The notes under the pieces: model-generated
What the model was told of the DNA's origin: nothing
Database searches by the model: none
The model's input: the letters and a program-made list of their open reading frames with translations, nothing else
Position numbers and translations under genes: made by a program
Shown here: piece after piece, positions 52,801 to 63,650 of the stretch
Numbering within the stretch: the stretch's first letter is position 1
Layout: every line of letters starts with the position of its first letter
From: Saccharomyces paradoxus
Lineage: Eukaryota; Ascomycota; Saccharomycetes; Saccharomycetales; Saccharomycetaceae
Assembly: GCF_002079055.1 (NCBI RefSeq)
Contig: NC_047495.1
Coordinates: 372,001-436,000, forward strand
Length of the DNA: 64,000 bases
Reading direction: 5' to 3'

Positions 52801-54516
52801 AACGATAAGTACACCGCCGCTAGAATCGGAATATAATGTGTACCTTGTTTTCTAATTTTTTTTCGAAAGATATTGGCTTTCCTTTAATATTCCTTTGCCT
52901 ATTCTTTATTTGCATGTACTTAATATTCGGTGAAATCTATCGCCTTTATGATTCGTATCCTCACTATGATAATTTCTAAGGAAAAAAATAAGAAGTGAAT
53001 AGAAAAAATTTCAATCTAGATAAGTTCTTTTAACAGACACAAAAAAAGTATTGGGATATGGAAGAGGAAAGAGTTCTTACGGTAAAATTATTCCATAATA
53101 CAGTTTTATGAAAGGAATCCTGATGATTGAAGTCTTATATGTTTATATTCATAAGCGCCGGCGGGTTTCCTTCATAAACGGTTTCAACCACATATCACCT
53201 GAGCATACTGGAAGCTTGTTAATTTTAACTAATGATCCCTTCTGTTTAAAATTTATCTATCCTCCATATCACTAGCAAAATAAAGCTTTTTCTGACGCGA
53301 AAGTCCAGTACCCTCTTGATAGACAGATAACCAGGGCGACACTTTTATCGAAAACATTTTCTTTCTGAATTAATTTGAAGACTTGATTTACTTTGCCTGG
53401 TGTAGCATCAACTTTAAATACCTACACCAAAGATAGCAAAATCATGAAAAACATCAGCATCTGTTACAACAAATCCACGACCCCATATTTTTGTAAGGAT
53501 AATAATATTATCTGCACGGAACATGTTGGCGGAAGAAAGCATAATCTAGCTTGCGAGATATACCATCTTCTCGAACAGCATATATATTGTTACCCTCTTT
53601 TTGGCTATCTATTGATAACATAATGTAATCCTCTCTAATAGCGGACGCTTCCATTATTTATATATTTCTCCCAGAAGTTTCTGAGTGGTGGGTCTTTTAT
53701 ACATTACTAAAGCGCTGATCCTGCACCAATTTATAGCATTATACAGTTTAATTGAGTATAATAAAGTCTATGATTTTATAAAATAGTTCTAACGCGACGG
53801 TTGTTGATAGTTCATATCGTTTGTAATTAGCAGAAAAATTAATTCATTTATAGGGTGAAGAGACAGGTAATCAAAGTGATGCTAATTGAGAAAAAAAAGT
53901 TATCTTTATGGTGGATATTAATTGTGAAGACGTAAATCCTGTAAAAGTAGGAAATGCGCAGAGTTCATTGCGTCATAGTAGTTATCTCGATAGAGAACAA
54001 TACTTTCCGAGAAAAAAAGGTGCCCTTTATGAGATGTGGTATGAGTGCGCTGATTAAAATTTTTTCAGCCGTACTTAAAGAGAGTTACGGCTGGGCGGCC
54101 AACTGTGAAATGATGAAAGAATAGAAGGTAAACAGCAGACACCAAAGTACGGCAACTGGGTCTTTCTGTGTCTTTGTTACCGTGATATTTGACTAGATTC
54201 CTTGTTTGATGGTTTTGCGGTAGTCTTCAAACTCTGTGGAAGAAGCTGCACTTGTAAACTCATTTACATCGTTTGTCGCAGCCACAATACTTCGTCATAT
54301 GTATAATCGTTCCGTCACCGGCTTTTTATTTGTATATAAAGCTGTAATATGTAACATAATAAAGTATAAATTAACCTCTTTTATAATAAGTGAGGTTGTG
54401 TTGTGTAGTTGAAATCCGCATCATCACTATAATATCTCTTGTTCTGTGGCAAAGCTAACACTCTAATAACAAACCCCCAGAGTGGCACGCTGCAAAACTA
54501 GAAGTCCTTTCTCTAT
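48063..54516. other. 6.5 kb gene-free subtelomere-proximal stretch
   Basis: No open frame exceeds about 92 codons and none matches a known family. It contains a (TA)n run (49806-49846) and a short inverted repeat CAGCCGTA/TACGGCTG at 54066-54093, but no LTR, tRNA or ARS-rich cluster I can recognise. A gap of similar size exists at this place in S. cerevisiae. It marks the passage from core chromosome to subtelomere and probably holds decayed genes no longer recognisable. Confidence 0.6.
49806..49846. repeat. (TA)n microsatellite, about 20 units
   Basis: An uninterrupted TA dinucleotide run of 41 bases. It is likely length-polymorphic. No gene is adjacent. Confidence 0.95.
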
Positions 54517-55482
54517 TTATAAAAGAAGACAAGATAAGAAAGGTAATAACGAAAAGGAGAAAGATGAACGACAGCATCTGTAACCTGAATTTTTCTTTTT
54601 AGTGCTCGTTTCGCTTGAACTGCCCGCACTTGGGAAAGAACTAATAGCATCGCTTGGGGTTACAGTGGCAAGCGATGATTCGTACTGTGAAAACCCCGAA
54701 TAGGACGTCCAGTCAACGTTGTAAAAGTCTCCTGTTCCGATAGGGCTACCAGGTGTATATACCCATGTACTGGAGTATCCGGGAGCAGGTATGGCACCTG
54801 GGACACTATCAGAGAAAAGCTCAATATCCTCCTCTTGATCATTAAAGCTGGCTTGGGCAATAGAAACTTCGTGGTTTTCCAAATCGTAGACAACGTATGT
54901 GTCGACGAGGAAAGCGTCTCCCAGCAAACACAACGAGTCGGATTGGAGAATCTTTAAAATGCGATGATCCTTAGCTGGGAGTCACAAAATTGGATATATT
55001 TGCTGATATATTAAACCCTCCAAAGTCAACAGATAGTAAAGTACGGTTGACTTTTGAGCAATCAAAGATGTAGTCTTTATCATCAGAGCTATACTTTCCA
55101 TCAAAACTTTTGGGTATTGCATCTGCAATTTCAATAGGCAAGGCAGAAGTGGTTGTACCATCAGACATCGATTTGCAATAGGCATTATCGGCATCATTCA
55201 CATACATATCCGAAGAGCCGGTGTCCAACGAAAGGTAGACCGTTTTGGAAGGGGTTCCGATTTCCAACTTGACAACATGTATTCCTGCACTTGGCATATT
55301 TATCAAAGTGGAATTGAAAACATCGGCTCTTTTAAAATACCAGATGCATCTTGGAAGCCAAGATTTGGAATAATAGTCAACCTTTGGACCGGAAACTTAA
55401 CATAAAAATTTGAAGAGCAGCCAAAAACAGCCAGTGAATATGTCAAGGATAACGCTAACGAGAGAAAGAGCAACAATTGCAT
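54517..55482 (-). pseudogene. YPS6: YPS6 (GPI-anchored yapsin aspartyl protease), decayed
   Basis: Recognisable pieces of Yps6 in order: a signal peptide (MQLLLFLSLALSLTYS), the propeptide, the first active-site motif LDTGSSD near 55224, the N-lobe as far as [10 protein letters not shown], then the end of the C-lobe ([22 protein letters not shown]) and a Ser-rich GPI-type tail. About 320 codons remain of about 537. A one-base loss in an A run near 55330 shifts the frame, and another shift with an immediate stop lies near 54971. Most of the region between, including the second catalytic Asp motif, is missing. It cannot make an active protease. The S. cerevisiae reference copy is intact as far as I recall, so this is a lineage-specific loss. 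Confidence 0.88.
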
Positions 55483-57955
55483 ATCGCTAATATTCCGTCG
55501 CCTCCATATATCTTTACTCGGGAAGAGACGAAATTTATCGACTCATCAACGAAGAAAAAGGAGAACAGGACTGGATTATAATCCAAAACTTTGTCATAAC
55601 ATTGCAATATTGAGGATCCTTTATATACTGTCAAGTTCGGAAGCAGCTCCAAAAGCTTAAATTCTCAAAAGGCAATGGTTGCATGAGATTTATGCAACAA
55701 GTCTGGATAATTTTGGCTCCCTCGGCTCTTGTTCATGACATTTGACAGTGATGAACGACAAGGTAGTAAACTTTAGACCCTTAACCTCCAGCACTGTTAC
55801 CATTATGTGGATTCTTTTCTGCAGCGGAACTTTCGGGAGTTTTCAAAAACAGTCAGGGAGAAAAGACAAACAGAATTGGCTTTGGGTCACTAAAATTCAA
55901 AAGAAAACTGGAATTTTGATACATAGTATTCACCGTCTCGAACTTTTTGAGCAAAGTTCAGTGGTGGTAACTTCCCCGGACATGGCCATCGTGGCTCACT
56001 AATTCATCATACCTAACCACTTCGACAGCATCTTTGCTGGCCTCAAGGGTGTCTTTACCTGTGCCGCTTGATGCAGGGTCTGTTTTGTGAGATGGTCCAA
56101 ATGTTGATGTATCTAATACCCATCTGAGTAACAATGTCCCATAATATCTCTACTTTTTTCACTATGAGGCTTTAACACTAAACGATTTGTTAGCCTCGCT
56201 CAAACTGCTGATTACTTCGACAGGTAATTCCTGATAACCATAGTTCAGTAGGTTCTTAAGATGGAACGCGATCTGTGCATTTACCCAATTTGTTACCAGA
56301 TTGAGTTTTAAGTTAAATGAACGCTGGTAAACTTAATGAAGGCTTATACAAACTTTATTGATTCCAATTATTAAGACAAGTATGCCTAAGCTTTCTCGAT
56401 ATAATGATTATTAGGAGTATAGTAATGTAGGTTCACCAGCATGCGTTCCAATTGAGGGCCTGACACCTACATAGGCGTTGAGAACCACTAATGAAACTTT
56501 TTAACGTTTTCTTTCTTTTTCTCCTTTTTCCGTCTCAACTGCGTCTGCCCTTTTTGTGCGGTAGTAACGTTTTGCGCTTGAGTAGATATGCATTTATGAT
56601 ATAGAGGCATGTAGACATGTTAAACTGGTGAATTGATTGTAAAGGCTTTCAGCAGAGCTAGTATTATACTAAATTACAGGAAAATGTAGATAGCACTCGT
56701 AGGATAATGTTAACAACAAAATATAGAGTGTAGGTCGGGGCTTAACATAGAATGATATAAAAAGTTAATGGAGTAGATTTTCGTCAACTAAAGCAACAAC
56801 TATTCTTCCAAGTAACAGATATGAAAATATATGCCAGCATTGAAGGTTGCTGAAAGCCTTGCGTGAGGAGCAATCAGGGCCCAGTTTGTGCTAGTTTGTG
56901 CTGTAGTCTTGAAAGAAGAAAATATAGTACGTTGCCATTTGAATCCGAGTAAAGTAGTTGTGACCTGAAGTTATGAATCGAAAAAGAGATGGACGCAGAT
57001 ACGAATGAAAATCTGAACGAAATTACTTTTATATTCACAAAAAGAACTAACTAGACGCTCCATGTCACCTCCATATGTATCTGCAAATATGTCAACTTTT
57101 TGGGGTTGAAATCTCAAATAGTATGTCCTTTACCTTTAGACCACCATCTCATTACAAAAAAAGAAAGAAACCAGTATTGAATATGGGAAAGGCCTGGGTT
57201 CAGTATCCCCCATATTGTTTCTGAGAATGAAAGATTTCTCGCCGCGCAGAGCTTCAGTCCTGCTACAATCCGGTCACAATATCTTTTTTTATCATTCGTA
57301 GCTCTTTCCGTACCAGGATCATTTCAATACTAGCCCTATCAGCGGCTTACAATCACGTAATTGTATCAACAACTTTAATGATGGCGTACAAATCTCTAGC
57401 AATATACGACTCCCAACACATGTTAACTATTCTTTACAGACTCAAAAAAGAGACAGTACAGTACTATATTCTCTCAGAGATCGTTTAGAGCATACTGAAC
57501 CAAGGCTTAGGCAATAAGCTTCTGAACGAGGGTCCAAATCTCAAATCCGGATATTCTTTTTCTTGACCAAAATGGAAGCTTTACAGGCACGCGAAAAGGG
57601 TTTTTTCAAGGCACACCTCAGCACCCCTATAATTGGCATTCTCACTTTCCCCCACATACGAATACACATAGACACCATAAAACAACACCTTCGCATAAGA
57701 AATTCATGATGGATACATGCCTCGTTCAAGAACAAGTGCGAATTCATGGTTACAGTGAATATTTTGGGAGAGAGACGAAGTATGAAGGATGTAAGAGGGG
57801 AAATAAACATCAGTCAGTAATTCGTTCAAATAGTAATGGCCAGTGAAGAAATGGGTATAAATAGAGTTGCTTTGGTCACCTATCTTTGAGATTATGCCTT
57901 CATTTCTTTCTTTCCAGTTAAGCTTATATCAACACTAACAAACAAAACAAATACA
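55483..57955. other. 2.5 kb intergenic region between YPS6 remnant and PAU15
   Basis: No supported gene; the longest frames (about 86-89 codons) look random. The 150 bp before PAU15 are T/C-rich on the plus strand and end in an AACAAACAAAAC-type leader, typical of a strongly inducible yeast promoter. Confidence 0.5.
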
Positions 57956-58318
57956 ATGGTCAAATTAACTTCAATCGCTGCTGGTGTCGCCGCCATTGCT
58001 GCCGGTGCCTCCGCAACCACCACTCTAGCTCAATCTGACGAAAGAGTCAACTTAGTTGAATTGGGTGTCTACGTCTCTGATATCAGAGCTCACTTAGCCC
58101 AATACTACATGTTCCAAGCCGCTCACCCAACTGAAACCTACCCAGTTGAAGTTGCTGAAGCCGTTTTCAACTACGGTGACTTCACCACCATGTTGACTGG
58201 TATTTCCCCAGACCAAGTCACCAGAATGATCACCGGTGTCCCATGGTACTCCACCAGATTAAAGCCAGCTATCTCTAAAGCTCTTTCCAAGGATGGTATC
58301 TACACTATTGCAAAATAG
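57956..58318 (+). CDS. PAU15: Pau15, seripauperin cell-wall protein
   Basis: A 120-residue member of the PAU family of the TIR/SRP1 group; small secreted mannoproteins induced in anaerobiosis and cold. Signal peptide at about residues 1-20 ([18 protein letters not shown]). The conserved core is clear: [40 protein letters not shown] and [20 protein letters not shown]. The name PAU15 rests on position (YIR041W), since PAU proteins are nearly identical to each other. The 3' flank is also of the conserved PAU subtelomeric type. Codon use is highly biased toward preferred codons. Confidence 0.93.
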   Translation: MVKLTSIAAGVAAIAAGASATTTLAQSDERVNLVELGVYVSDIRAHLAQYYMFQAAHPTETYPVEVAEAVFNYGDFTTMLTGISPDQVTRMITGVPWYSTRLKPAISKALSKDGIYTIAK

Positions 58319-59412
58319 GGACGAGCGCCTTTATGAATGAAAATCCATAGACAGTGAAAAGTAATGAAAAATAAAAAAACAACTTTTTTTTGATGATATA
58401 AATACAGTTGATTATATAAATGTATATTAATATTATAAACCTATTTGATCAATGACAGTATTCATGAACCATTTGATTGAGCACGATAAACCGGAAAGAA
58501 ACACTCTCTTTTGGGCAACGTACACTCTTTTTAGTGAGGAACACCTGGATCGGGAACATACGGTTACTCTTTTATCTTTCCCATAAAATAGGTCGCCTTT
58601 TTTTATGGGATCGGCCCGGAGTCGTTGCCCATGAGCCAGTAAGTTTTACAATTAAGGTTTGTAGATCAGGGTCCATTCAAACTACCTACCTATCATAGTA
58701 ATAGAATCTTTATGTCTTGTCCCGTGAATATCAGTACTGTAGAACCAGAAGAGATACTTGTATGTATTCTAATGATGAGAAAACGAAGAGAGATGCAAAA
58801 AAAATACCGAAGAAGTAATACTTGGTGTTATACGGAGGATATTAAAAGGAAAGGGAAAGATAGTTTAGATAGTAAAAATAACCGATTTTCGTTATGGGTT
58901 TAGTGGAGGGTTTAGTAGCGGACCGTAGCGTGATGCGGTATGTTGTGATAATTGTATTTTGGGATAGTAGACGTTATAATCTATGCGTGATTATAAAGCA
59001 AATAGGATACAACATGAGTAAAATTAAATGTTATATTTTGATGTTAAAGTTAAAGCTGTTATATGGAAGAAAGGTGGAATATAGTTAGGATCGAAATGAC
59101 ACTATGAACGACATAATGTGAGTCGGAGCAACGTTTCGCGATGTAAATTGAAATGGGGAGCCAAAAATAATATCAGTATCAGCGTTTGTCTTGGAGTGGC
59201 ATGGTAGATCGAGATTGTTTATCTCTTACTGAAATTCCAGTTTGAACGAGATCAGCGCAAACACGTGAAATCTAAGTGATCGTAAATGCAATTTTTTATT
59301 GTTGAAGATAAAGTCGGAAAATTTACACGACTGTAAAAAATATCTTAATCTACAAAATTGATAGCTAAACGGTACATATACATACGCCCTGCATATAAGA
59401 GAGGGTATGTTT
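58319..59412. other. PAU15-YIR042C intergenic region with a C-poor patch
   Basis: The first 150 bp match the conserved 3' flank of subtelomeric PAU genes as I know it from the left end of S. cerevisiae chromosome I. From about 58750 to 59090 the plus strand becomes markedly poor in C and rich in A, G and T, like the X element at the right end of this window. No gene is supported. Confidence 0.5.
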
Positions 59413-60123
59413 TCAGTTCAACAAATTTTCTCTTATTGCCGCTAGTCCTCTCTTCTGTCTACCATTTTCAAAATTTGTTCCATCTAACCATTCCTCAAAG
59501 GTTTTACGAATAAATATCCATTCTTTGTCGATTATTGAAAACCATTGAGTGTCACGTGTACGACCCTTATAAACCACCACTTGTCGAAACGTACCTTCAT
59601 ATTTAAACCCTAAGCGCATCGCCGCCCTCCTGGATGGCCCATTTAAACTATCACACTTCCATTCATATCTCCTGTATTGTAGATCATCAAACACATATTT
59701 CATCAAAAGGAATTGGGCTTCAGTTGCAATAATAGTCTTCTGTAATTCCGGCGAAAAAATCACATATCCAACTTCTAGTGAACCGTTGGCTTCATCGATT
59801 CTTATTAGGCATAATGTACCAACGGCACGTTTAGTCTCTTCATTGATAATTGCGAAAGGCACAGTATCTCTAGTTTCATTAAGTTTCTTAATAAACTCTA
59901 GGAATTCCTCTAAGGTATTGAATGGGCCCACAGGTAAATACGTCCATAATTTTTGGCCCGCTTTATTATAGGCACTAAAAAGTTCCGACCCATGTTTTTC
60001 TCTATCAAGAGGTTCTAGTCTACAGTAGTTGCCTTTCAGTACGACTTTCTCTGGGAAGACCCTTGTTGTCCAGCCATTGACATCGGCACCAACTTCTTGT
60101 CCAAATTTATTTAAATTCGCCAT
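59413..60123 (-). CDS. YIR042C: GNAT-family acetyltransferase, YIR042C orthologue
   Basis: A 236-residue protein similar to the reference YIR042C. It has the RimJ/RimL-type GNAT fold: [11 protein letters not shown] near residue 33, [12 protein letters not shown] and then the acetyl-CoA region around [17 protein letters not shown]. Substrate unknown. Such proteins are frequent near fungal subtelomeres and often resemble bacterial acetyltransferases. The ATG at 60123 (MANLNKFG) matches the reference; another in-frame ATG lies 12 bp upstream (60133-60135 region), so the start may be at either. Confidence 0.93.
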   Translation of the reverse strand: MANLNKFGQEVGADVNGWTTRVFPEKVVLKGNYCRLEPLDREKHGSELFSAYNKAGQKLWTYLPVGPFNTLEEFLEFIKKLNETRDTVPFAIINEETKRAVGTLCLIRIDEANGSLEVGYVIFSPELQKTIIATEAQFLLMKYVFDDLQYRRYEWKCDSLNGPSRRAAMRLGFKYEGTFRQVVVYKGRTRDTQWFSIIDKEWIFIRKTFEEWLDGTNFENGRQKRGLAAIRENLLN

Positions 60124-61254
60124 AATTATTCCCACTTTATTTCCAAGTTCAGAGCCAGGAAAGTTTTCGTAAGATCTCCCTCATGCTGTTTTTGTATCGA
60201 TGATTGCTTATCAACCTCTTATCAACCTTCGAAGTATGAGTCAAAAAAAAATAAAATCGTTCCATTATGAGCCAATAAACAGAGAAAATATCACGTGCAG
60301 AAGAGACCCTACAACCGTGCTTGACTTTCAAACATAGTGATATATTCAAGATGTATTGCAGTATGAGGGATATGCTTATTGTAGGTGCTGTAAATAGCTT
60401 CTTACAAACTTTGCAAATATGAGTACAGAGTTTGTATTTCTTTTCTGTAGATATTAATGCTTATGAAAATCCCAACATTGAGAAAGGAGACAGATTCAGT
60501 GGATGGTGTATTACTGTGCATTGTTATTCAAACAGATCTTAGATCAATGTATCTGTCATCAGCAATGACCTTATCAATGCAACAGAAAGAGCGTGATTCG
60601 CGAAATTAGTATTCTTCTTTTTAAGAGGGATTTCGTAAACAAATTTTTATTAAAAGATCTTGAGAACACATCACTCAGTTCAAGTTGAATAAGAGCTCGT
60701 GTATATATCGAAAACATGACAGAATGTATTCTGTTCAATGAATTCTGTTTGAACTGCTTTGCTTTACCTTGAAAAAGCGGTGACCACAATGACAAGATTT
60801 TTGAAAAAAATATCGGTATGGTTATTCCAATATCTTCCGTCAGCTCTGCGTTAAATAAGCCACTTAAAAGGACTAAATACATGCACATATTATGGAGATT
60901 TTTGTCTCTAAAGGAACTTAAGTATAATTATCGGCAAATTTTACACTTTAATCGCTCCAAACATGAAGCCATCAAGTGTATTCCTTAATTAACAATAAGC
61001 GTGAAAAAAAAGTTATTTATGAAAGTGGTCTGGTTGTAATTAATACGCGGTAATTATATGTAATTTGAAAATTGAGCGGTTGTGCATTTCCATCCAATAT
61101 ATTGATCTTCTGAAGCAGGCCGTGCTATGTGTATAAAATTGCTCGATAAAAACGTCAACCAATCTTTTAGGTTTTCAATAGAACATGGTTCTAAGACCTT
61201 ATAGAATACGAAAGTACAAACTTTTAAGTCGAATAGCGCATGTTCACTTTTTCA
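60124..61254. other. 1.1 kb intergenic region between YIR042C and the COS gene
   Basis: AT-rich DNA with no supported gene. The longest minus-strand frame (about 104 codons, near 60574-60888) has no family resemblance. No LTR is seen. Confidence 0.5.
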
Positions 61255-62388
61255 CTAAAACTCGTCACTGCGGGATACTTGCGCTTCTCTAATGTATGGC
61301 CATAGTTCAACATTCAATGATACAGATGAGTCAGATTTCTTTGAAGATAAAAGGCGGTAGAAGCAATGGCTAAAAAACCATTCACAGTCAATCCCGTCGA
61401 AGAAAAAATCTTCGCTCTTCCAGACATTTTTCTCAAACAAATACCTATTCATTTTCTTTGCAATTGCATCCCATCCATCAGCACCACTTTCTTGCTCATT
61501 TATAATAGTTGACAAAAACTGCATTTTGTGTTCCATTTTCATAAGTGAAACCCTTATATTTTGGAAAGATTTTACAGCTGTGAGAAGAAAACATCCAAGA
61601 TACAAGATACGAAATAGAGGAGGAAGATTGCGTGACACGTAGACATTGTACAAAACAGAAAGGAAGAGAGGCAAACACCCGAGACTGAATATCCTCTTGA
61701 AAACCCAGGTAAGTTTAAACCGGTGAGCTTCCCTGGGGAGCTGAATGTCTTCCAGGCTAACGGCGCTCCATGCTTTCTCAGTATTGAACAGCTTCCACTG
61801 TTTTTCAACTTCTGTAAAATAAACTTGCAAGGCCTCTTCGATGTAAGGAACGGAATCTTTAAATGACTTAACTTTGGCAGCTTCGTCTTTCTTCAAAGAG
61901 AATGGTTCGAGAAGAGTTCTTCTGAACGCTTCTTGGCAGTCCGCAGCGTTGAAAAAAAAGTACTTAGTATTCCAAGCTTTGATTTCATAAAAGTACGAAT
62001 TTAGATTTATAGCGATAACTTCCCAATCATGGGTGTGCGTGCCTGGTGTATTTTTAGCAATTTCTTTGGAAAACTGAGTGAGTTGTTTAGATAAAGAACG
62101 TCTATAAGAAAGTACCGCAGTAACGGGTACAAATATTGACCCTAGAAAAAAAAGAAGAAATGAAACTATAAATAGGTAAATCAAATTGGTGGATATTTTC
62201 CACCAAACCATGACTGGTAACCATAATAATATCCAGGTACGAAACACCAAGGATTTGAAGGACTCATAAAACATCCATGTGAACTGGCTTCTGAAAACAT
62301 TCTGGGGTAAAACAATCTTTTGGGATTCGAGATGCCCGAAGGATGATAGAGCTACGCTCTTTTCATCTTCAATTTCATTATTCTTCAT
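61255..62388 (-). CDS. COS-family (DUP380) membrane protein, intact
   Basis: A 377-residue protein of the subtelomeric COS family, of the usual family length (about 380). COS proteins act in endosomal sorting of membrane cargo in trans by supplying ubiquitin signals. The DUP-family pattern is present twice: a pair of membrane helices (about residues 45-64 and 68-95; then about 233-252 and 257-275), each followed by a WDVIA-like motif (HDWEVIAINLNSYFYE; DGWDAIAKKMNRYLFE) and a FFF..DC motif. In S. cerevisiae the gene here, YIR043C, is a pseudogene as I recall, whereas this frame is open from ATG to stop. Which COS paralogue is closest I cannot say. Confidence 0.9.
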   Translation of the reverse strand: MKNNEIEDEKSVALSSFGHLESQKIVLPQNVFRSQFTWMFYESFKSLVFRTWILLWLPVMVWWKISTNLIYLFIVSFLLFFLGSIFVPVTAVLSYRRSLSKQLTQFSKEIAKNTPGTHTHDWEVIAINLNSYFYEIKAWNTKYFFFNAADCQEAFRRTLLEPFSLKKDEAAKVKSFKDSVPYIEEALQVYFTEVEKQWKLFNTEKAWSAVSLEDIQLPREAHRFKLTWVFKRIFSLGCLPLFLSVLYNVYVSRNLPPLFRILYLGCFLLTAVKSFQNIRVSLMKMEHKMQFLSTIINEQESGADGWDAIAKKMNRYLFEKNVWKSEDFFFDGIDCEWFFSHCFYRLLSSKKSDSSVSLNVELWPYIREAQVSRSDEF

Positions 62389-63089
62389 TTGATAGCGAGG
62401 TGGCAGCTTGAGGGAGTTGCTATTTGGAGTTGCAGCTTCTGGCTGTTCGCTTTATATATTTTTTTAAAAAAAGGCGCTAAGCGGGCGCGCATTACGCAAC
62501 TGTTGATGGCTCAGTAACCTTATAATAGAAAAAGGATAATAACCTCGAGTGATTTTTGACTAAAAGAAAACATGTTGTATCCCATTCTTAGAAAGAGGTT
62601 TCAAGGTGATTCCGATTTTCTGTCCAGCTCACTTTATAAATGTAATAATGCTTTTTGTAATTGTGGATGCAAGTTGCTTATAGGTTTGCGATAACTTTGA
62701 TTTATACGCAGTATGTAATTACGTTTAAGGAGCAATCCAACTTCTCGCACAGCTCGGTTGCCGTCTAAAATGAAACACATATTTTAGCGTAGATTACCTG
62801 TCATAAAGTTGTGTAAATGTGTAATAGGAAAGTGGAAATAGGTACCCATATCTTCTCCCCTGGGAAAGAGTCCATCGTATGAATGTCTGAGAGAAAGATT
62901 CATAAAATTTATTGCCCTTCCAAGTATCAACACCCTTTTCTTAGACCTGATTCCACTATAAAAACACTAAAGCAAAACCTAGAAGCATCGTTCACCTCAA
63001 ACCATGGCTTCTGGTTGTTACACCTCATATTGATTAACGGATGTACTCAGAATAGGAATATTTTGTGATGGAGTTGGCAAAATGAAATA
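62389..63089. other. COS promoter and subtelomeric spacer
   Basis: It contains the COS upstream region (T-run and TATATATTTTTT near 62455) and ordinary AT-rich DNA. An open frame of 61 codons at 62883-63068 is not supported. Confidence 0.45.
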
Positions 63090-63650
63090 AGGATATTATA
63101 GCATCTGCATTAGTATGTATTGTTCTTATAGTATAAGCATAGTGACCTTATATAGTGGCACCGGAATGAGTACAGGACATTGAATTACGGTAGTACCGAG
63201 AGTGAGAAGATCTTGTAGTTGCGTTTGTATAACGATATTAGGACACGTCTTATGTTTATGATATTTCGCTTATGTTAATATATAGTGTGTTTATACCTTC
63301 TTATTGATAAATAGTATATTTTTATGTTTAGGTGATTTTAGTTGTGATTATTTGGTGGTATTTATATTAGTACATATAAAATGGGTAGTGGATATTTGTA
63401 TAAAAACGTTATAAAGCATGAAGTTAAGAGTATTTATATGATAATTGAGGTTGTGTGATCAGTTATAGATATTAAAATGTGGATAATCGTGGGTGTTATG
63501 GGTAAATGGCACAGGGTATAAACCGCTGAGGCAAGTGCCGTGTATGGTGATGTGGTGATGTATATGGTACTAATCGAGTGAGAGATGGCCTTGGTGTAGA
63601 GTATCATGGCGGGGTAAGTTGGGGTGTGATGTGTTCTATAGCGTCCGTGT
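63090..63650. repeat. Subtelomeric core X element
   Basis: Strong similarity to the S. cerevisiae core X: the segment TTTTTATGTTTAGGTGATTT near 63319, and the block around 63470-63540 (GGTAAATGGCACAGGGTAT, then CCGCTGAGGCAAGTGCCGTG), are the diagnostic conserved pieces. The plus strand, running toward the telomere, is rich in G and T. Core X elements carry an ARS consensus and an Abf1 site and act as proto-silencers. The boundaries are approximate. Confidence 0.85.
63320..63330 (+). other. ARS consensus (ACS) in core X
   Basis: TTTTATGTTTA matches the 11-bp ARS consensus WTTTAYRTTTW exactly. It is the conserved origin motif of X elements. Subtelomeric X origins usually fire late or are dormant. 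Confidence 0.7.

Noticed and set aside
54066-54093. Inverted repeat CAGCCGTA/TACGGCTG with a 12-nt loop
   Set aside because: Eight-bp arms are expected by chance in 64 kb, and there is no gene context.
60574-60888. A 104-codon minus-strand frame between YIR042C and the COS gene
   Set aside because: Hydrophobic and AT-driven composition only; no homology I recognise.
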